Shown here one piece after another: positions 48,271 to 56,256 of a stretch of DNA of 64,000 bases (position 1 is the first letter of the stretch; every line of letters begins with the position of its first letter). The translations under genes and the position numbers were made by a program. The DNA comes from Tsukamurella tyrosinosolvens. Its GTDB lineage: Bacteria > Actinomycetota > Actinomycetes > Mycobacteriales > Mycobacteriaceae. The notes beneath the pieces are model-generated. The model made no database searches. It was not told where the DNA came from and saw only the letters and a program-made list of their open reading frames with translations. The DNA lies in the NCBI RefSeq assembly GCF_900104775.1, contig NZ_FNSA01000003.1, positions 2,790,001 to 2,854,000 of the forward strand, given 5' to 3'.

Positions 48271-50066
48271 CAGCTCCCCGACGATCCGCCGCCGAAGTCA
48301 CCGCCGCCTCCGCTGTAGCCCCCGCCGCCGAAGCTGGACGAACTCGACGAATTGGAGGACCCCAGCGAGCCGAGGATCGCGCCGGTGGCCAGCCCCGACG
48401 CGTAGTCGGAGCCGTAGGACGTGCCGTAGCTGGACGAGCTCGACCGGCGCGCGAGGCGGCGTCGCCGTTCCTCCTCGGCGCGCCGGCGCCCCTCGGCCTG
48501 ATGCGTTGCCACCTGCCGGTCTACTTCCTCGGTCGCAGCGCGCGCCGCGCGCCGCAGGTCGTCCACCTGGGAGCCGAGTGCGTCGAGATCAGCCCCCTCG
48601 GCGGGGATCGCCGAGACCGTCACGTCCGTCTTGCGCGTCACCTCGAACGCGGCTACAACGGCGCGTTCGGCGGCCTCGGCTGAGACGCCGGGAACAGGCC
48701 GGCTGTACTGCTCGACGATCCGGGCGGCCCGGTCGCGGACGTAATTCAGCTCGGAGATCACGTGCCCGGCTCGCGCCACCTCGTCGGCCGCGGATGCGCG
48801 CAGCTGCGCTGCCTCCGAGAGCGCGGCGTCGACGTCCGCGCGCGGCGGCACATTCCCAGCGCCGATCAGATCGGCGCTGGCGAGGACCTCGTCGCGCTTG
48901 GCCCGCAGAGTCGCTCCGGTGTGAGACAGGTCGATGCCGGGCACTTCCGACGTAGCGGCCTGCTGGTCAAGCAGGCGCGCTTCGGCCTCGAGATCCGCAC
49001 GCTTGCGTTCCGGCGTGCACAGAGCGATCTTGGCCTCCGCCGCGTCGGCGAGGGCCACCGCTTCGCGATCCACGGACCGCAGCTGCTCAATGAGTCTGGT
49101 CAACGCGGCGACACGATCGAGAACCTTGTCCTCCGTGCCGTCATCGAGGATGCCCGCGGGACGGTCGACCTTGCGGCGGAGCTCGTCACGACGTGACAGC
49201 AGCTCGGTGAAGGCGCCCAGGTCGACGGTGCCCTCGGCTTCGGCCGCGGCGGCCGTGGCGCGAACCTTCGCATCCTCCACGCCCGACGTTCTCGCCGCTG
49301 TGGTCGCATCGCTTCGCGCTGCCGAGAACGAGCGGATGGCCGCGTCCAGCCGCCGGCGAGCCTCCCGAGCTTCCTCCTTGCGGCGCGATCGGGTCTGCAG
49401 GACGTGGAAGCTCTGGAAGGCGGCGAAGATGAAGATCGCGAGCGCGATGATCCCGATCGCGAACCGCAGCATGGCGCGGCCGCCCGCCATCGTCGAGACG
49501 TCAGACGCGGGCGCCGACACGAGCGGCGCCGACCCCGATCCTTCGGTCGCATCGGGGGCGGGCTTCAGGGCCTCGTCGAGCGCCACCAAGGTGCTGGTGA
49601 CGGCGCCTGTGAAGTCGGATCTGCGCAGATGCACGCCCATGTCTGCCCGCACGCGGTCGACCCACGGGTCGAGCCGGTGGAAGCTGGAGCCGTACTGGAT
49701 GGCGTTGGTGCGATCCATCCCGAACTGGACCACCAGCAGGTTCGGCTTCGGAGTCTTCCCGTCGGCGCCGAGCCAGGAGGGGCACTCACGGTACGCGTCC
49801 TGCCACCACACCGCGGCTGATCCACCGGGAGTGTTCTGGAAGGCGCGTACGTAGACATCGGCGCCCGTGGCTCCGCGCAGGTCCAGGACTCGTGTCGTGA
49901 CGGACGCGGAGTCGAGCACCTTGTCGTGGGTCGCATCGACGACCGGGGCGGAGCAGGCGCCCGCGGGATCCGCCTGCGCCGGCGAAGCGGCGAGCAGCAT
50001 CGGGCCGGCCGCGATAGCCGTGATCAGGGCAAGGCACGCGGAGCGGTGAACGGGGCGATGCGACAT
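48267..50066 (-). CDS. TPM-domain membrane protein with coiled coil and Gly/Ser tail
   Basis: 599 residues. Signal peptide 1-32, then a TPM (Psb32/YgcG-type) domain to about 180 (VDATHDKVLD, ADVYVRAFQN). One membrane helix follows (about 198-220), and a long charged coiled coil, about 225-520. The tail is SSSSSFGGGGYSGGGGDF-like and ends GSW, the same kind of tail as YgcG proteins. TPM domains bind metal and some have phosphatase activity; their role is poorly known. It is by far the largest protein in the small-gene array and the first gene after operator copy 2. Confidence 0.85.
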   Translation of the reverse strand: MSHRPVHRSACLALITAIAAGPMLLAASPAQADPAGACSAPVVDATHDKVLDSASVTTRVLDLRGATGADVYVRAFQNTPGGSAAVWWQDAYRECPSWLGADGKTPKPNLLVVQFGMDRTNAIQYGSSFHRLDPWVDRVRADMGVHLRRSDFTGAVTSTLVALDEALKPAPDATEGSGSAPLVSAPASDVSTMAGGRAMLRFAIGIIALAIFIFAAFQSFHVLQTRSRRKEEAREARRRLDAAIRSFSAARSDATTAARTSGVEDAKVRATAAAAEAEGTVDLGAFTELLSRRDELRRKVDRPAGILDDGTEDKVLDRVAALTRLIEQLRSVDREAVALADAAEAKIALCTPERKRADLEAEARLLDQQAATSEVPGIDLSHTGATLRAKRDEVLASADLIGAGNVPPRADVDAALSEAAQLRASAADEVARAGHVISELNYVRDRAARIVEQYSRPVPGVSAEAAERAVVAAFEVTRKTDVTVSAIPAEGADLDALGSQVDDLRRAARAATEEVDRQVATHQAEGRRRAEEERRRRLARRSSSSSYGTSYGSDYASGLATGAILGSLGSSNSSSSSSFGGGGYSGGGGDFGGGSSGSW

Positions 50067-50111
50067 CGACAGTCTCCTCGACTTCCTTGTGGGTGAACAC
50101 CACCCATAGAC

Positions 50112-50126
50112 TCTCTATTTTAGAGA
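50112..50126 (-). promoter_or_regulatory. Palindromic operator and -10 box, copy 2
   Basis: TCTCTAAAATAGAGA on the minus strand, 46 bp before the TPM gene. TAAAAT serves as the -10 box inside the palindrome. Confidence 0.85.
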
Positions 50127-50192
50127 CTACAGGGAGTATGTCTCCGCGCCAACAGCGATTGAGCGTGGCTCTCCGGCCGCGTCGCGAGCCGA

Positions 50193-50396
50193 CTATGCGG
50201 CGTCGTCGAACGGCTCGTAGCTGCGAATGAGCGTTGTCGTGCTCATCCGCGACGCGCGACCGGTCACGGTGTTGCTCACTGCTACGGCTCCGCGGATGTC
50301 GTCAGCGACGGCCTCGATGCGCACGGTGTGCTCATCCATCCGGTGCTTCCATGTGCGGCCCTCAGCTATCGAGCGCAGCGCCTTGGATCCGTTCAT
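50193..50396 (-). CDS. Small protein
   Basis: 67 residues, ATG overlapping the upstream stop. Contains DEHTVRIEAVADDIRGAVAV, strands, and an acidic end. Last gene of the operon from operator copy 3. Confidence 0.6.
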   Translation of the reverse strand: MNGSKALRSIAEGRTWKHRMDEHTVRIEAVADDIRGAVAVSNTVTGRASRMSTTTLIRSYEPFDDAA

Positions 50397-50641
50397 CGTG
50401 CCGCTTCCGCGTCTTCCTCCACGCACGCGCCGTGACGGAAGTCGGGCTCCCAGGCGGCGGCCTCCGCGCTCACTGCAGCGAACACCTCGTCACGAGACTT
50501 GACCGACCCGTCGAGGTTGCGGTTGAACGGATTCACCGTCTGCTCGAAGGTGCGCCGGCGCGTCGTTCGCTTGCCGCAGGCCGGGCATGCGCCGGTTCGC
50601 TGGGCTCCGCGCCGGACGGTCTCGAACGTATAGGTGGTCAT
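50393..50641 (-). CDS. Small CxxC protein
   Basis: 82 residues, AGGAGAA before ATG. GACPACGKRTTRRRTFEQTV, a zinc-ribbon half like that of ribosomal or transcription-associated ribbons, and a later Cys in HGACVEED. Confidence 0.65.
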   Translation of the reverse strand: MTTYTFETVRRGAQRTGACPACGKRTTRRRTFEQTVNPFNRNLDGSVKSRDEVFAAVSAEAAAWEPDFRHGACVEEDAEAAR

Positions 50642-51102
50642 GGGGTTCTCCTAGTCGTTGGTCGGTCGGGTCGCGGCGGGCTGGCGAAGTGCGTCGCCCG
50701 TCGGCGTCTGGTGGTCCGCGCACCCGCCTCACCGCGGCTCTCACGAGCCTCTTTTTCCGCGCGCCCGGCGAAGCGCCCGGCGGCGATCCACTGACGCCCG
50801 ACGTCGATGGCACCTTCGGGGGTCCATTCCCATCCGGCGCCCCACACGAGTCCGCGGCTGGCGACGACCGAGCCCGCCTCCGACCCGTCGGAGAAGGCGA
50901 AGTCGCCGTTCTCGTCCCGTTCGGGTTCGTCGAGCTCGATAAGAGCCAGACCGTCGGCCTCGCCGATGGCCTGGGCTACGTGGATGGACCAGCCCGTGCG
51001 GCCGTCGACTGCGCGACCGCATTTGCACTGGTCCGTTCCCTGTGGCGATTCGAAGTGGTCGTGCCCCTCGAAGACGTCGGCGGCCCGGTCGACGGCGCTC
51101 AT
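50638..51102 (-). CDS. Protein with CxCG-W-H motif
   Basis: 154 residues, ATG overlapping the next upstream stop. Contains QCKCGRAVDGRTGWSIHVAQ, similar in layout to the CTCGW motif of the protein at 52295, and GAGWEWTPEGAIDVG. Basic tail. Family unknown but this Cys-Trp-His set is common in actinobacterial phage and plasmid proteins. Confidence 0.63.
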   Translation of the reverse strand: MSAVDRAADVFEGHDHFESPQGTDQCKCGRAVDGRTGWSIHVAQAIGEADGLALIELDEPERDENGDFAFSDGSEAGSVVASRGLVWGAGWEWTPEGAIDVGRQWIAAGRFAGRAEKEARESRGEAGARTTRRRRATHFASPPRPDRPTTRRTP

Positions 51103-51410
51103 CGGACGATCTCGATGCCGCAGGAGGCGAGGAGCTCCCCGAGCGTCCGCGAGCGACGTTTCAGCAGCGAGCAGTTCACCAGCGTGACCCAGCCGCCGAA
51201 CTCGTCCCGAGCGATCCACCCAGGGTTCGCAGGATCCATCGCGTATACGTCCACCAGAGGGCCGGACGTGCACGCGATACCGAACGCATGCTCGGCGTTG
51301 TCGTCGCCGACGATCGGCGGATCGAACCGCAGCACCTGGGCGACGGTGCCGTCGATGAACTTCTCGCGGACGCGGATCTCGCACACCTGCGCCGTCGCCT
51401 CGGTGGTCAC
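51099..51410 (-). CDS. Small beta-rich protein
   Basis: 103 residues from GTG 51410 (overlap with the upstream TGA). Strand-rich (CEIRVREKFIDGTVAQVLRF) with Trp-rich PGWIARDEFGGWV. Unknown. Confidence 0.62.
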   Translation of the reverse strand: MTTEATAQVCEIRVREKFIDGTVAQVLRFDPPIVGDDNAEHAFGIACTSGPLVDVYAMDPANPGWIARDEFGGWVTLVNCSLLKRRSRTLGELLASCGIEIVR

Positions 51411-51670
51411 GTCGTCACTCCCCAGCCGACCGAACCGTCTTCGTAGGTGACCGCAACCCCGGCCTCCCGCAGCGCGCGACGCATCTGCGCACGCATCCAC
51501 GCTCTGTTGCACATCTCGGGGTGCCCGTCTCGCCCGCACGACCGAGCAAGCGGCGGCAGGCCGTGCTCAGCGAAGACCTGATCGGCGCGCGCCCACTCGG
51601 CGGTATCCGGGACCATGCGGCCGTCGCCTGCGAACAGGAGCGTCACGTCGACGCCGGACTGGATGCTCAT
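51407..51670 (-). CDS. Small protein
   Basis: 87 residues. Strand DVTLLFAGDG, Cys pairs (SCGRDGHPEMC) and an Arg-rich helix (RAWMRAQMRRALREAG). Unknown. Confidence 0.62.
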   Translation of the reverse strand: MSIQSGVDVTLLFAGDGRMVPDTAEWARADQVFAEHGLPPLARSCGRDGHPEMCNRAWMRAQMRRALREAGVAVTYEDGSVGWGVTT

Positions 51671-52068
51671 CGGGTCTCCTCGATGGCGTGGCGAACACGC
51701 GAGGCGAGCAGTTTGATCCCCTGCGCCGTCTCCTGCGTGTAGTCGTCGACGCGATCCTCAGTCAGCTCCAGCACGTGATTCACGCGCGCGATGGCAGCGT
51801 TCGCCTCTGCCAGGGCGGCACGGGCCTCGTCACGCTCAGCCTTGCGCTCTCGACCCCACGCCACCGCCTCGTTGATCCGCATTGTCAGCGCTGCGTCCTG
51901 GCTCGCAATCGCCTGGTCGCGAGACGCGGCGAGGGCCATCTGCTCTTCGAGCGCATCCAGGACGCGGTTCAGGATGTCCGCGGACTCGAACTTGCCGTGC
52001 TGTATCGCGAGAGCGTTGGCGTATGCGCGGCCTTCGCGGATGAGGTCGGTCGGTTCACCCACAGTCAT
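51667..52068 (-). CDS. Coiled-coil protein
   Basis: 133 residues from ATG 52068 (TGATG overlap). Nearly all helix: ILNRVLDALEEQMALAASRD and a long charged stretch (GRERKAERDEARAALAEANA). Likely a dimer. Unknown role. Confidence 0.65.
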   Translation of the reverse strand: MTVGEPTDLIREGRAYANALAIQHGKFESADILNRVLDALEEQMALAASRDQAIASQDAALTMRINEAVAWGRERKAERDEARAALAEANAAIARVNHVLELTEDRVDDYTQETAQGIKLLASRVRHAIEETR

Positions 52069-52295
52069 CAGCAGCTCCCATCGCAGGTACACCCGAAGCA
52101 CTCCGGGCACTTCTCGCCCGAGCCGCCTCCGCACTCGCCACTGGTCACTCCGTCGCGGTCCATGGGCTCGTCGCATTCGCGGCAGCGTCGGACGAGGCTG
52201 TCCTTGAGCGCTTGCAGGAGGTTCGGGACGCCGCACACGCATTCCCATGCGCCGCAGCACTCCCACACGCTGTCGGTGCCGTCCTGGTGCGTCAT
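52068..52295 (-). CDS. Very Cys-rich protein (12 Cys in 75 residues)
   Basis: ATG 52295, TGATG overlaps on both sides. Cysteine groups WECCGAWECVCG, RRCRECDEP, GEC and KCPECFGCTCDGSC. It could bind several zinc ions or act like a metallothionein. The density is the highest in the window. Confidence 0.68.
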   Translation of the reverse strand: MTHQDGTDSVWECCGAWECVCGVPNLLQALKDSLVRRCRECDEPMDRDGVTSGECGGGSGEKCPECFGCTCDGSC

Positions 52296-52747
52296 CAGTC
52301 GCTCACCGCCTCCGCTGCCTTCGCGGCGGCCAGGAGCGCGGCAGCCAAGTGAACCGCGGCCCTCGGCGAGCGGAACATGCCGCCGTACCGTCCGGCGATC
52401 CACGCGACGCTGTGTAGGCGCACGTCGCCATCCGGTTCAGCGTGGGCGATCGCACCGCAGCCCGCGTCGAAGGTCGGCCGGTCCACATCCGGCTCCGGCT
52501 TCGGCAGCTCGATGACGGCGATGTCGCCGGCCCCGTCGATCACGGCGGCCAGGTGCTCGGCCCACAGGCGGTACGTCCGGTACTCCGGGGCGTCCATGTC
52601 GGCCCACTCCTGAGCGTCCCAATTGGGCGACTCGGTGCCCATCCATCCGCACGTGCAGCCGTCGACCCACGAGTAGCCGTCATCCGGGCTCAGCTGGTCC
52701 GGGGCGTGGTCCGCAGCGATCGCAGCGAGCCGGTCCTGGGCGCTCAC
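52295..52747 (-). CDS. Protein with CTCGW-H motif
   Basis: 150 residues from GTG 52747. DGCTCGWMG, then LWAEHLAAVID: the same Cys-Trp-His layout as 50638. A second half with SVAWIAGRYGGMFRSP and an Ala-rich helix. Unknown function. Confidence 0.65.
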   Translation of the reverse strand: MSAQDRLAAIAADHAPDQLSPDDGYSWVDGCTCGWMGTESPNWDAQEWADMDAPEYRTYRLWAEHLAAVIDGAGDIAVIELPKPEPDVDRPTFDAGCGAIAHAEPDGDVRLHSVAWIAGRYGGMFRSPRAAVHLAAALLAAAKAAEAVSD

Positions 52748-52968
52748 GACGCACCGCCCTCAGCCTCGGCGGCACGGTCGCTGGAGCAGCGCATGCAAAC
52801 CGGAGGAACGGCATCGAGGAAGCGGCGCACCTGGGCCTCACTGCCCAATCCAAGGGGAAACTCGGCGTCGCAACCTGTGCAGTTGGTGGTCCATATGGTG
52901 CAGCGCGAGGCGCGGCTATAGACCCGGCGCAGAGGCAGAGCGCCGACGGTGGGGTTCGGGGTGCTCAC
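52744..52968 (-). CDS. Small zinc-ribbon-like protein
   Basis: 74 residues. SRCTIWTTNCTGCDAEFPLG and PPVCMRCSSD: paired cysteines of a ribbon. Overlaps both neighbours. Confidence 0.65.
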   Translation of the reverse strand: MSTPNPTVGALPLRRVYSRASRCTIWTTNCTGCDAEFPLGLGSEAQVRRFLDAVPPVCMRCSSDRAAEAEGGAS

Positions 52969-53402
52969 GATGCGCTCCCATCAGGCAGCACGCGAACGTG
53001 GATCAGCGTGCAGTCGGTGTCGTCCCACTCGTGCTCGACCTCGTGGCGACCGCATCCGTGCTCCAAGGCGATGTCATGGGCGGAGTTGCAGATCCAGCCG
53101 TTGTCTTCGACCACACACCGCTTGTAGGGCACCGTCCAGCCGTACTCGTACCGCCAACTGTGGAGAACGCCGTGGAACTCGAGCTCGTCGTACCCTTCCC
53201 ACGGCGCGTCGTTGTCGCAGCCGTACGGGCCATCAGCGGCGGAACGGCCGTCGACCTCGTGGGGTTCGTCGCATCCGATCCAGCCGCCGCACTTGTCGAC
53301 GTTTAGGCACTCGACGGAGTGCTTGAAGCTCGGGCACTCGGGGTCGTAGTCGTTGTCTTTCGTGACGGTGAGGATGTGCCCGCGTGGCTTGTCGGCGCTC
53401 AC
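52965..53402 (-). CDS. Cys/His/Trp-rich protein
   Basis: 145 residues from GTG 53402. Cysteines in PECPSFKHSVEC, KCGGWIGCDEPHE, GCDNDAPWEG, KRCVVEDNGWIC and GCGRHEVEHEW. Probably binds more than one metal ion. Unknown family, resembling other small proteins in this array. Confidence 0.65.
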   Translation of the reverse strand: MSADKPRGHILTVTKDNDYDPECPSFKHSVECLNVDKCGGWIGCDEPHEVDGRSAADGPYGCDNDAPWEGYDELEFHGVLHSWRYEYGWTVPYKRCVVEDNGWICNSAHDIALEHGCGRHEVEHEWDDTDCTLIHVRVLPDGSAS

Positions 53403-53503
53403 TTCTCCGCCTCCTGACGCACGCGGTCGAGGGTGCACGTCCAGCAGTACCGGCCCCAACACGTCATGATGATCCGGCCGCAGCCGCCCTTGCACGCATT
53501 CAC
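53399..53503 (-). CDS. 34-residue Cys-rich micropeptide
   Basis: GTG 53503 overlapping the upstream stop region, and its TGA overlaps the next GTG. ACKGGCGRIIMTCWGRYCW then TCTLDRVRQE: five cysteines, a plausible one-zinc knuckle. Too short for usual gene callers but fixed on both sides. Confidence 0.62.
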   Translation of the reverse strand: MNACKGGCGRIIMTCWGRYCWTCTLDRVRQEAEK

Positions 53504-54330
53504 TGTCCCGCCTCCTGATGCTCAGCACGGACACGCACAAGGGTTGCCTCCGCGGCCTTCTGCGCGATATGCCACGCGGACTCCTCACGGCTCCGCACTT
53601 CGTCGGCAACATCTTCCGTGAGCTTGCGGTCGGCGGCGTCCTGGACGGCCTCGGCGCGCTCACGGTCCAGGCGAACGATCTCGTCAGCGAGAAGGTAGGC
53701 GAAAGATCCGAGCGTCGCGCCCTTAGCCGTAGCCGGGCCGACTGCGCTACGGAGCTTTAGTACAACTTCACGCACCTGCCGCAGATCCTCAGGGTTGCCC
53801 GGGTCAAGTGGGGCGGACACGGGGACACGCAGCGTCCAGTGCCCGTCGCCACGGTCGAGCCAGTCGCCGATCTGGATGGAGCGCCCTGCGCTGTCCTCCA
53901 CTTCCACGAAGCGGCCGGACTCGTGCGAAGGAGGCCCGTCGAAGACGATGTCCAACCAGCCCGATGCATCGTCCCGTGCCAGCGGCGCGGGAGCGGCGAA
54001 TGGAACGCCCAGTACGCGGTCGTCCAGACTCAACGACGACGTGCTGCCGTCGGCCACGCTCTCAACGGCGGCAGCCAACTCAAGGGCCTCGACCACCGCG
54101 GACGTCTCGGCCACCAGCGGCACCAGGTCCGCGGCCTCGGCCTCCTCCTGCGAGCGGAAGTCGTACGTCGCACCGTCCACGCTCACAACCAACCACGGCT
54201 TCGGCCGCATGACCGCCGCGGCCAGCGAGCCGCCCGTGAGCGAGCTATGCGTCAGCACCCATGTGCCGCCCTTCCGGTCGGTGCCACGCCAACCCGGCTG
54301 AGCATCGCGTGCGTAGTTCTTGCCGGTCAT
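53500..54330 (-). CDS. DRKG-module protein with helical C-terminus
   Basis: 276 residues, ATG overlapping the XF1762 gene's stop. The N-terminal part (TDRKGGTWVLTHSS, YDFRSQEEAEAADLVPL) is paralogous to the start of the protein at 54767. A middle domain has GRFVEVEDSAGRSIQIGDW; the end is a charged helix (about 225-275). Unknown function. Confidence 0.68.
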   Translation of the reverse strand: MTGKNYARDAQPGWRGTDRKGGTWVLTHSSLTGGSLAAAVMRPKPWLVVSVDGATYDFRSQEEAEAADLVPLVAETSAVVEALELAAAVESVADGSTSSLSLDDRVLGVPFAAPAPLARDDASGWLDIVFDGPPSHESGRFVEVEDSAGRSIQIGDWLDRGDGHWTLRVPVSAPLDPGNPEDLRQVREVVLKLRSAVGPATAKGATLGSFAYLLADEIVRLDRERAEAVQDAADRKLTEDVADEVRSREESAWHIAQKAAEATLVRVRAEHQEAGQ

Positions 54331-54776
54331 GCTGCCTCCCAGAGGGTCCGTAGGACGTTGTGCTCGGTGCTCGTGTCTTCCCGTGGCCGGCCAGGGGCAT
54401 TCCACCCGGGACGCGGGCTGCGCTCAGCGATGACTCGCCAGCCGGCGCCGCGCAGGCTTGCGCCCGACTCCTCCCTGCGGGTGTAGGTGATCAGCCGGCG
54501 GTACCCGAGGGCGCGGGCCGCGCGCCACGAGGCGCCGTAGAGCGCGCTCGCCGCGTTGCGGGTGCCGTCGGTCGCGCAGCGAGTGACCTCAAGGGTGAGT
54601 CCGTCGTCGAAGTGGCGGGCGACGGGCCGGCCGACGATGGCGACCCCGACGACGGTGTCACCGTCGGTGCAGGCGATCGAGAACTTGTGGCCGACCGGCG
54701 GCTTGTGGTGCCTGTGCACCCGCCCGACGAAGGCCTTGGCCTCGGCGAGCGTGGTGGGGCAGATCGTCAGGCGCAT
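54327..54776 (-). CDS. XF1762-family protein
   Basis: 149 residues from ATG 54776. VHRHHKPPVGHKFSIA, VVGVAIVGRPVAR, LEVTRCATDGTRNAAS and ALGYRRLITYT match the XF1762 family, a GNAT-like fold found in phages and mobile elements. Enzyme activity is not established. Good evidence for mobile-element origin of the array. Confidence 0.88.
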   Translation of the reverse strand: MRLTICPTTLAEAKAFVGRVHRHHKPPVGHKFSIACTDGDTVVGVAIVGRPVARHFDDGLTLEVTRCATDGTRNAASALYGASWRAARALGYRRLITYTRREESGASLRGAGWRVIAERSPRPGWNAPGRPREDTSTEHNVLRTLWEAA

Positions 54777-55471
54777 CGCTCGGCTACCCGATCCGCCGGT
54801 CGCGCCGAACCACGTGCCCTCGAGAAGCGCGGGTTGCGCGCAAGTCCCACGCTCGAGTTCTCGGCGCGGCTCCGCGCATCGGAGAGCCCCGCCAAGTAGC
54901 ACACGAAGGCCACGTTCCACTCCTCCGAGTGCCTGGCCGCTCCTCGAGCGTCGGCGAACTCCTCTGCCCGTGTCCGGTCCTCGGTGTCCTCGTCGTCGGC
55001 GGCAGCTGTCCGCTCCAGACGCTCAGCCTTCTCGATCAACGCGTCCGCGGTGACCGCCTTCGGCTTGCCGATGCCTTCGCGCTCGACCACGGCGGCGGCC
55101 AGGCGCAGCACGTCCGCCTCGCGGTCGGGATCATTCGGATCGAGCAGAGCGTCGGGCCCTTCGGCCGGCGCCACGATCACCGGCGCGCCCACCGTCTGCA
55201 CCAGCCGGGCACGCGAACCGAGGGTGCCCGTCGATGTGTCGCGACACGCCTTGAGAAGCCGCAGGTCATCCTCGGAGAGCTCGTAGAGCGGGCTCAGCCC
55301 CGCGGCTTCGGCCTCCTCCTGCGTGCACGCCCGGTAGCCGACCGAGAGGTCGTTGATGAACCGCGCCCACGGGCGCTCCGCCCGGCTGTCGGTGCGTAGC
55401 ACCCACACTCGACCCTTGCGGTCGATGAACGGCTGGCCCGGGGTGCGTCCCGGGCGAGGGTTCGCGGTCAT
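54767..55471 (-). CDS. DRKG-module protein, paralogue of 53500
   Basis: 234 residues. IDRKGRVWVLRTDS and YRACTQEEAEAAGLSPL repeat the module of the 53500 protein at the same place. A helical region with a Glu/Asp-rich stretch (ERTAAADDEDTEDRTRAEEF) follows. Unknown function. Overlaps the XF1762 gene by 10 bp. Confidence 0.68.
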   Translation of the reverse strand: MTANPRPGRTPGQPFIDRKGRVWVLRTDSRAERPWARFINDLSVGYRACTQEEAEAAGLSPLYELSEDDLRLLKACRDTSTGTLGSRARLVQTVGAPVIVAPAEGPDALLDPNDPDREADVLRLAAAVVEREGIGKPKAVTADALIEKAERLERTAAADDEDTEDRTRAEEFADARGAARHSEEWNVAFVCYLAGLSDARSRAENSSVGLARNPRFSRARGSARPADRVAERCA

Positions 55472-55608
55472 TCCTCTGCCTCTCCGTGGTGGCTCGTGTT
55501 GTGGCGCTCGACTGCACGCTCGGCCGGCGCGCGCTCTTCCCAGTACTCCGACTCCCAGTCGCAGTCAGGGCAGAACGCGGAGTAGGACTCTTCTACGTGC
55601 GCGCTCAA
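55468..55608 (-). CDS. 46-residue C2H2-like zinc-finger micropeptide with TTG start
   Basis: TTG 55608 overlaps the upstream TGA (TTGA) and the stop overlaps the next ATG. AFCPDCDWESEYWEE, then AVERHNTSHH: a C-x2-C and H-x3-H finger. The TTG start is unusual in this array but fixed by the overlap and the conserved finger. Confidence 0.65.
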   Translation of the reverse strand: MSAHVEESYSAFCPDCDWESEYWEERAPAERAVERHNTSHHGEAEE

Positions 55609-55829
55609 TGCGGCGCTCCCGCCGCTTTCACGCACCGCCGGCAGAGCGGTGCGTCAGGCAGATCGATGAGATGGGCGGGAAGCTCCCCGTCGAGGGGGTA
55701 GAGCTCGGTGGCGGCGCTGCACGCCGCTTGGACCCGCCCGGACGCGCCCCACCGGCCTCCCGGGATCTCGATCGCAGTCGCGAGGTGCTTGCGGCCGCTC
55801 CACGTCAGGCCCCACCGCTGCTCGGTCAC
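55605..55829 (-). CDS. Small protein with single CxxC
   Basis: 74 residues from GTG 55829 (GTGA overlap). RWGLTWSGRKHLATAI, then AACSAATELYPLDG and APLCRRCVKAA. Possible zinc site. Confidence 0.62.
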   Translation of the reverse strand: MTEQRWGLTWSGRKHLATAIEIPGGRWGASGRVQAACSAATELYPLDGELPAHLIDLPDAPLCRRCVKAAGAPH

Positions 55830-56047
55830 TTCGCCTCCTCTTCATCGAAGACCTGGATGACGATGCGCGTCGCCCCGTATCGGACCTCTGCTGCGCTTTC
55901 GTAGTGGTACCGAGCCCACGCGGCCACCGCGAGGATGCAGTCGTCCGTGACGTCCTGCTTATCGCCGAGCAACAGAGTTTCGGCCTTGTTCAGGCGCGCC
56001 GCCGAGATCCTGTCGGTGAAACGCTCCGCCTGGATTCCGATCTTCAC
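55826..56047 (-). CDS. Small alpha/beta protein
   Basis: 73 residues from GTG 56047 (GTGA overlap). KIGIQAERFTDRISAARL, then strands with TRIVIQVFDEEE. Unknown. Confidence 0.62.
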   Translation of the reverse strand: MKIGIQAERFTDRISAARLNKAETLLLGDKQDVTDDCILAVAAWARYHYESAAEVRYGATRIVIQVFDEEEAK

Positions 56048-56256
56048 GACTCCCCCTGACTGCAAGCATTCGCGGCGTGAACCCGCTCCGCCGCCATGGC
56101 TTCGAGATGTGAGGCGATCAGCCACTCAGGCACCGGCAGATCCTTGGTCTCGAACCCACCGCCGGGGTTGATCTTCATCGCGAGCCAGGTCGCTCTGGCG
56201 TACCCCTCGGCGCGCTGGCGGGCGCACTCGTCGACCTCCGACCTCGTCGCGGTCAC
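56044..56256 (-). CDS. Small helical protein
   Basis: 70 residues from GTG 56256 (GTGA overlap). Helical, with DECARQRAEGYARATWLAMK and a C-terminal helix. Unknown. Confidence 0.62.
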   Translation of the reverse strand: MTATRSEVDECARQRAEGYARATWLAMKINPGGGFETKDLPVPEWLIASHLEAMAAERVHAANACSQGES

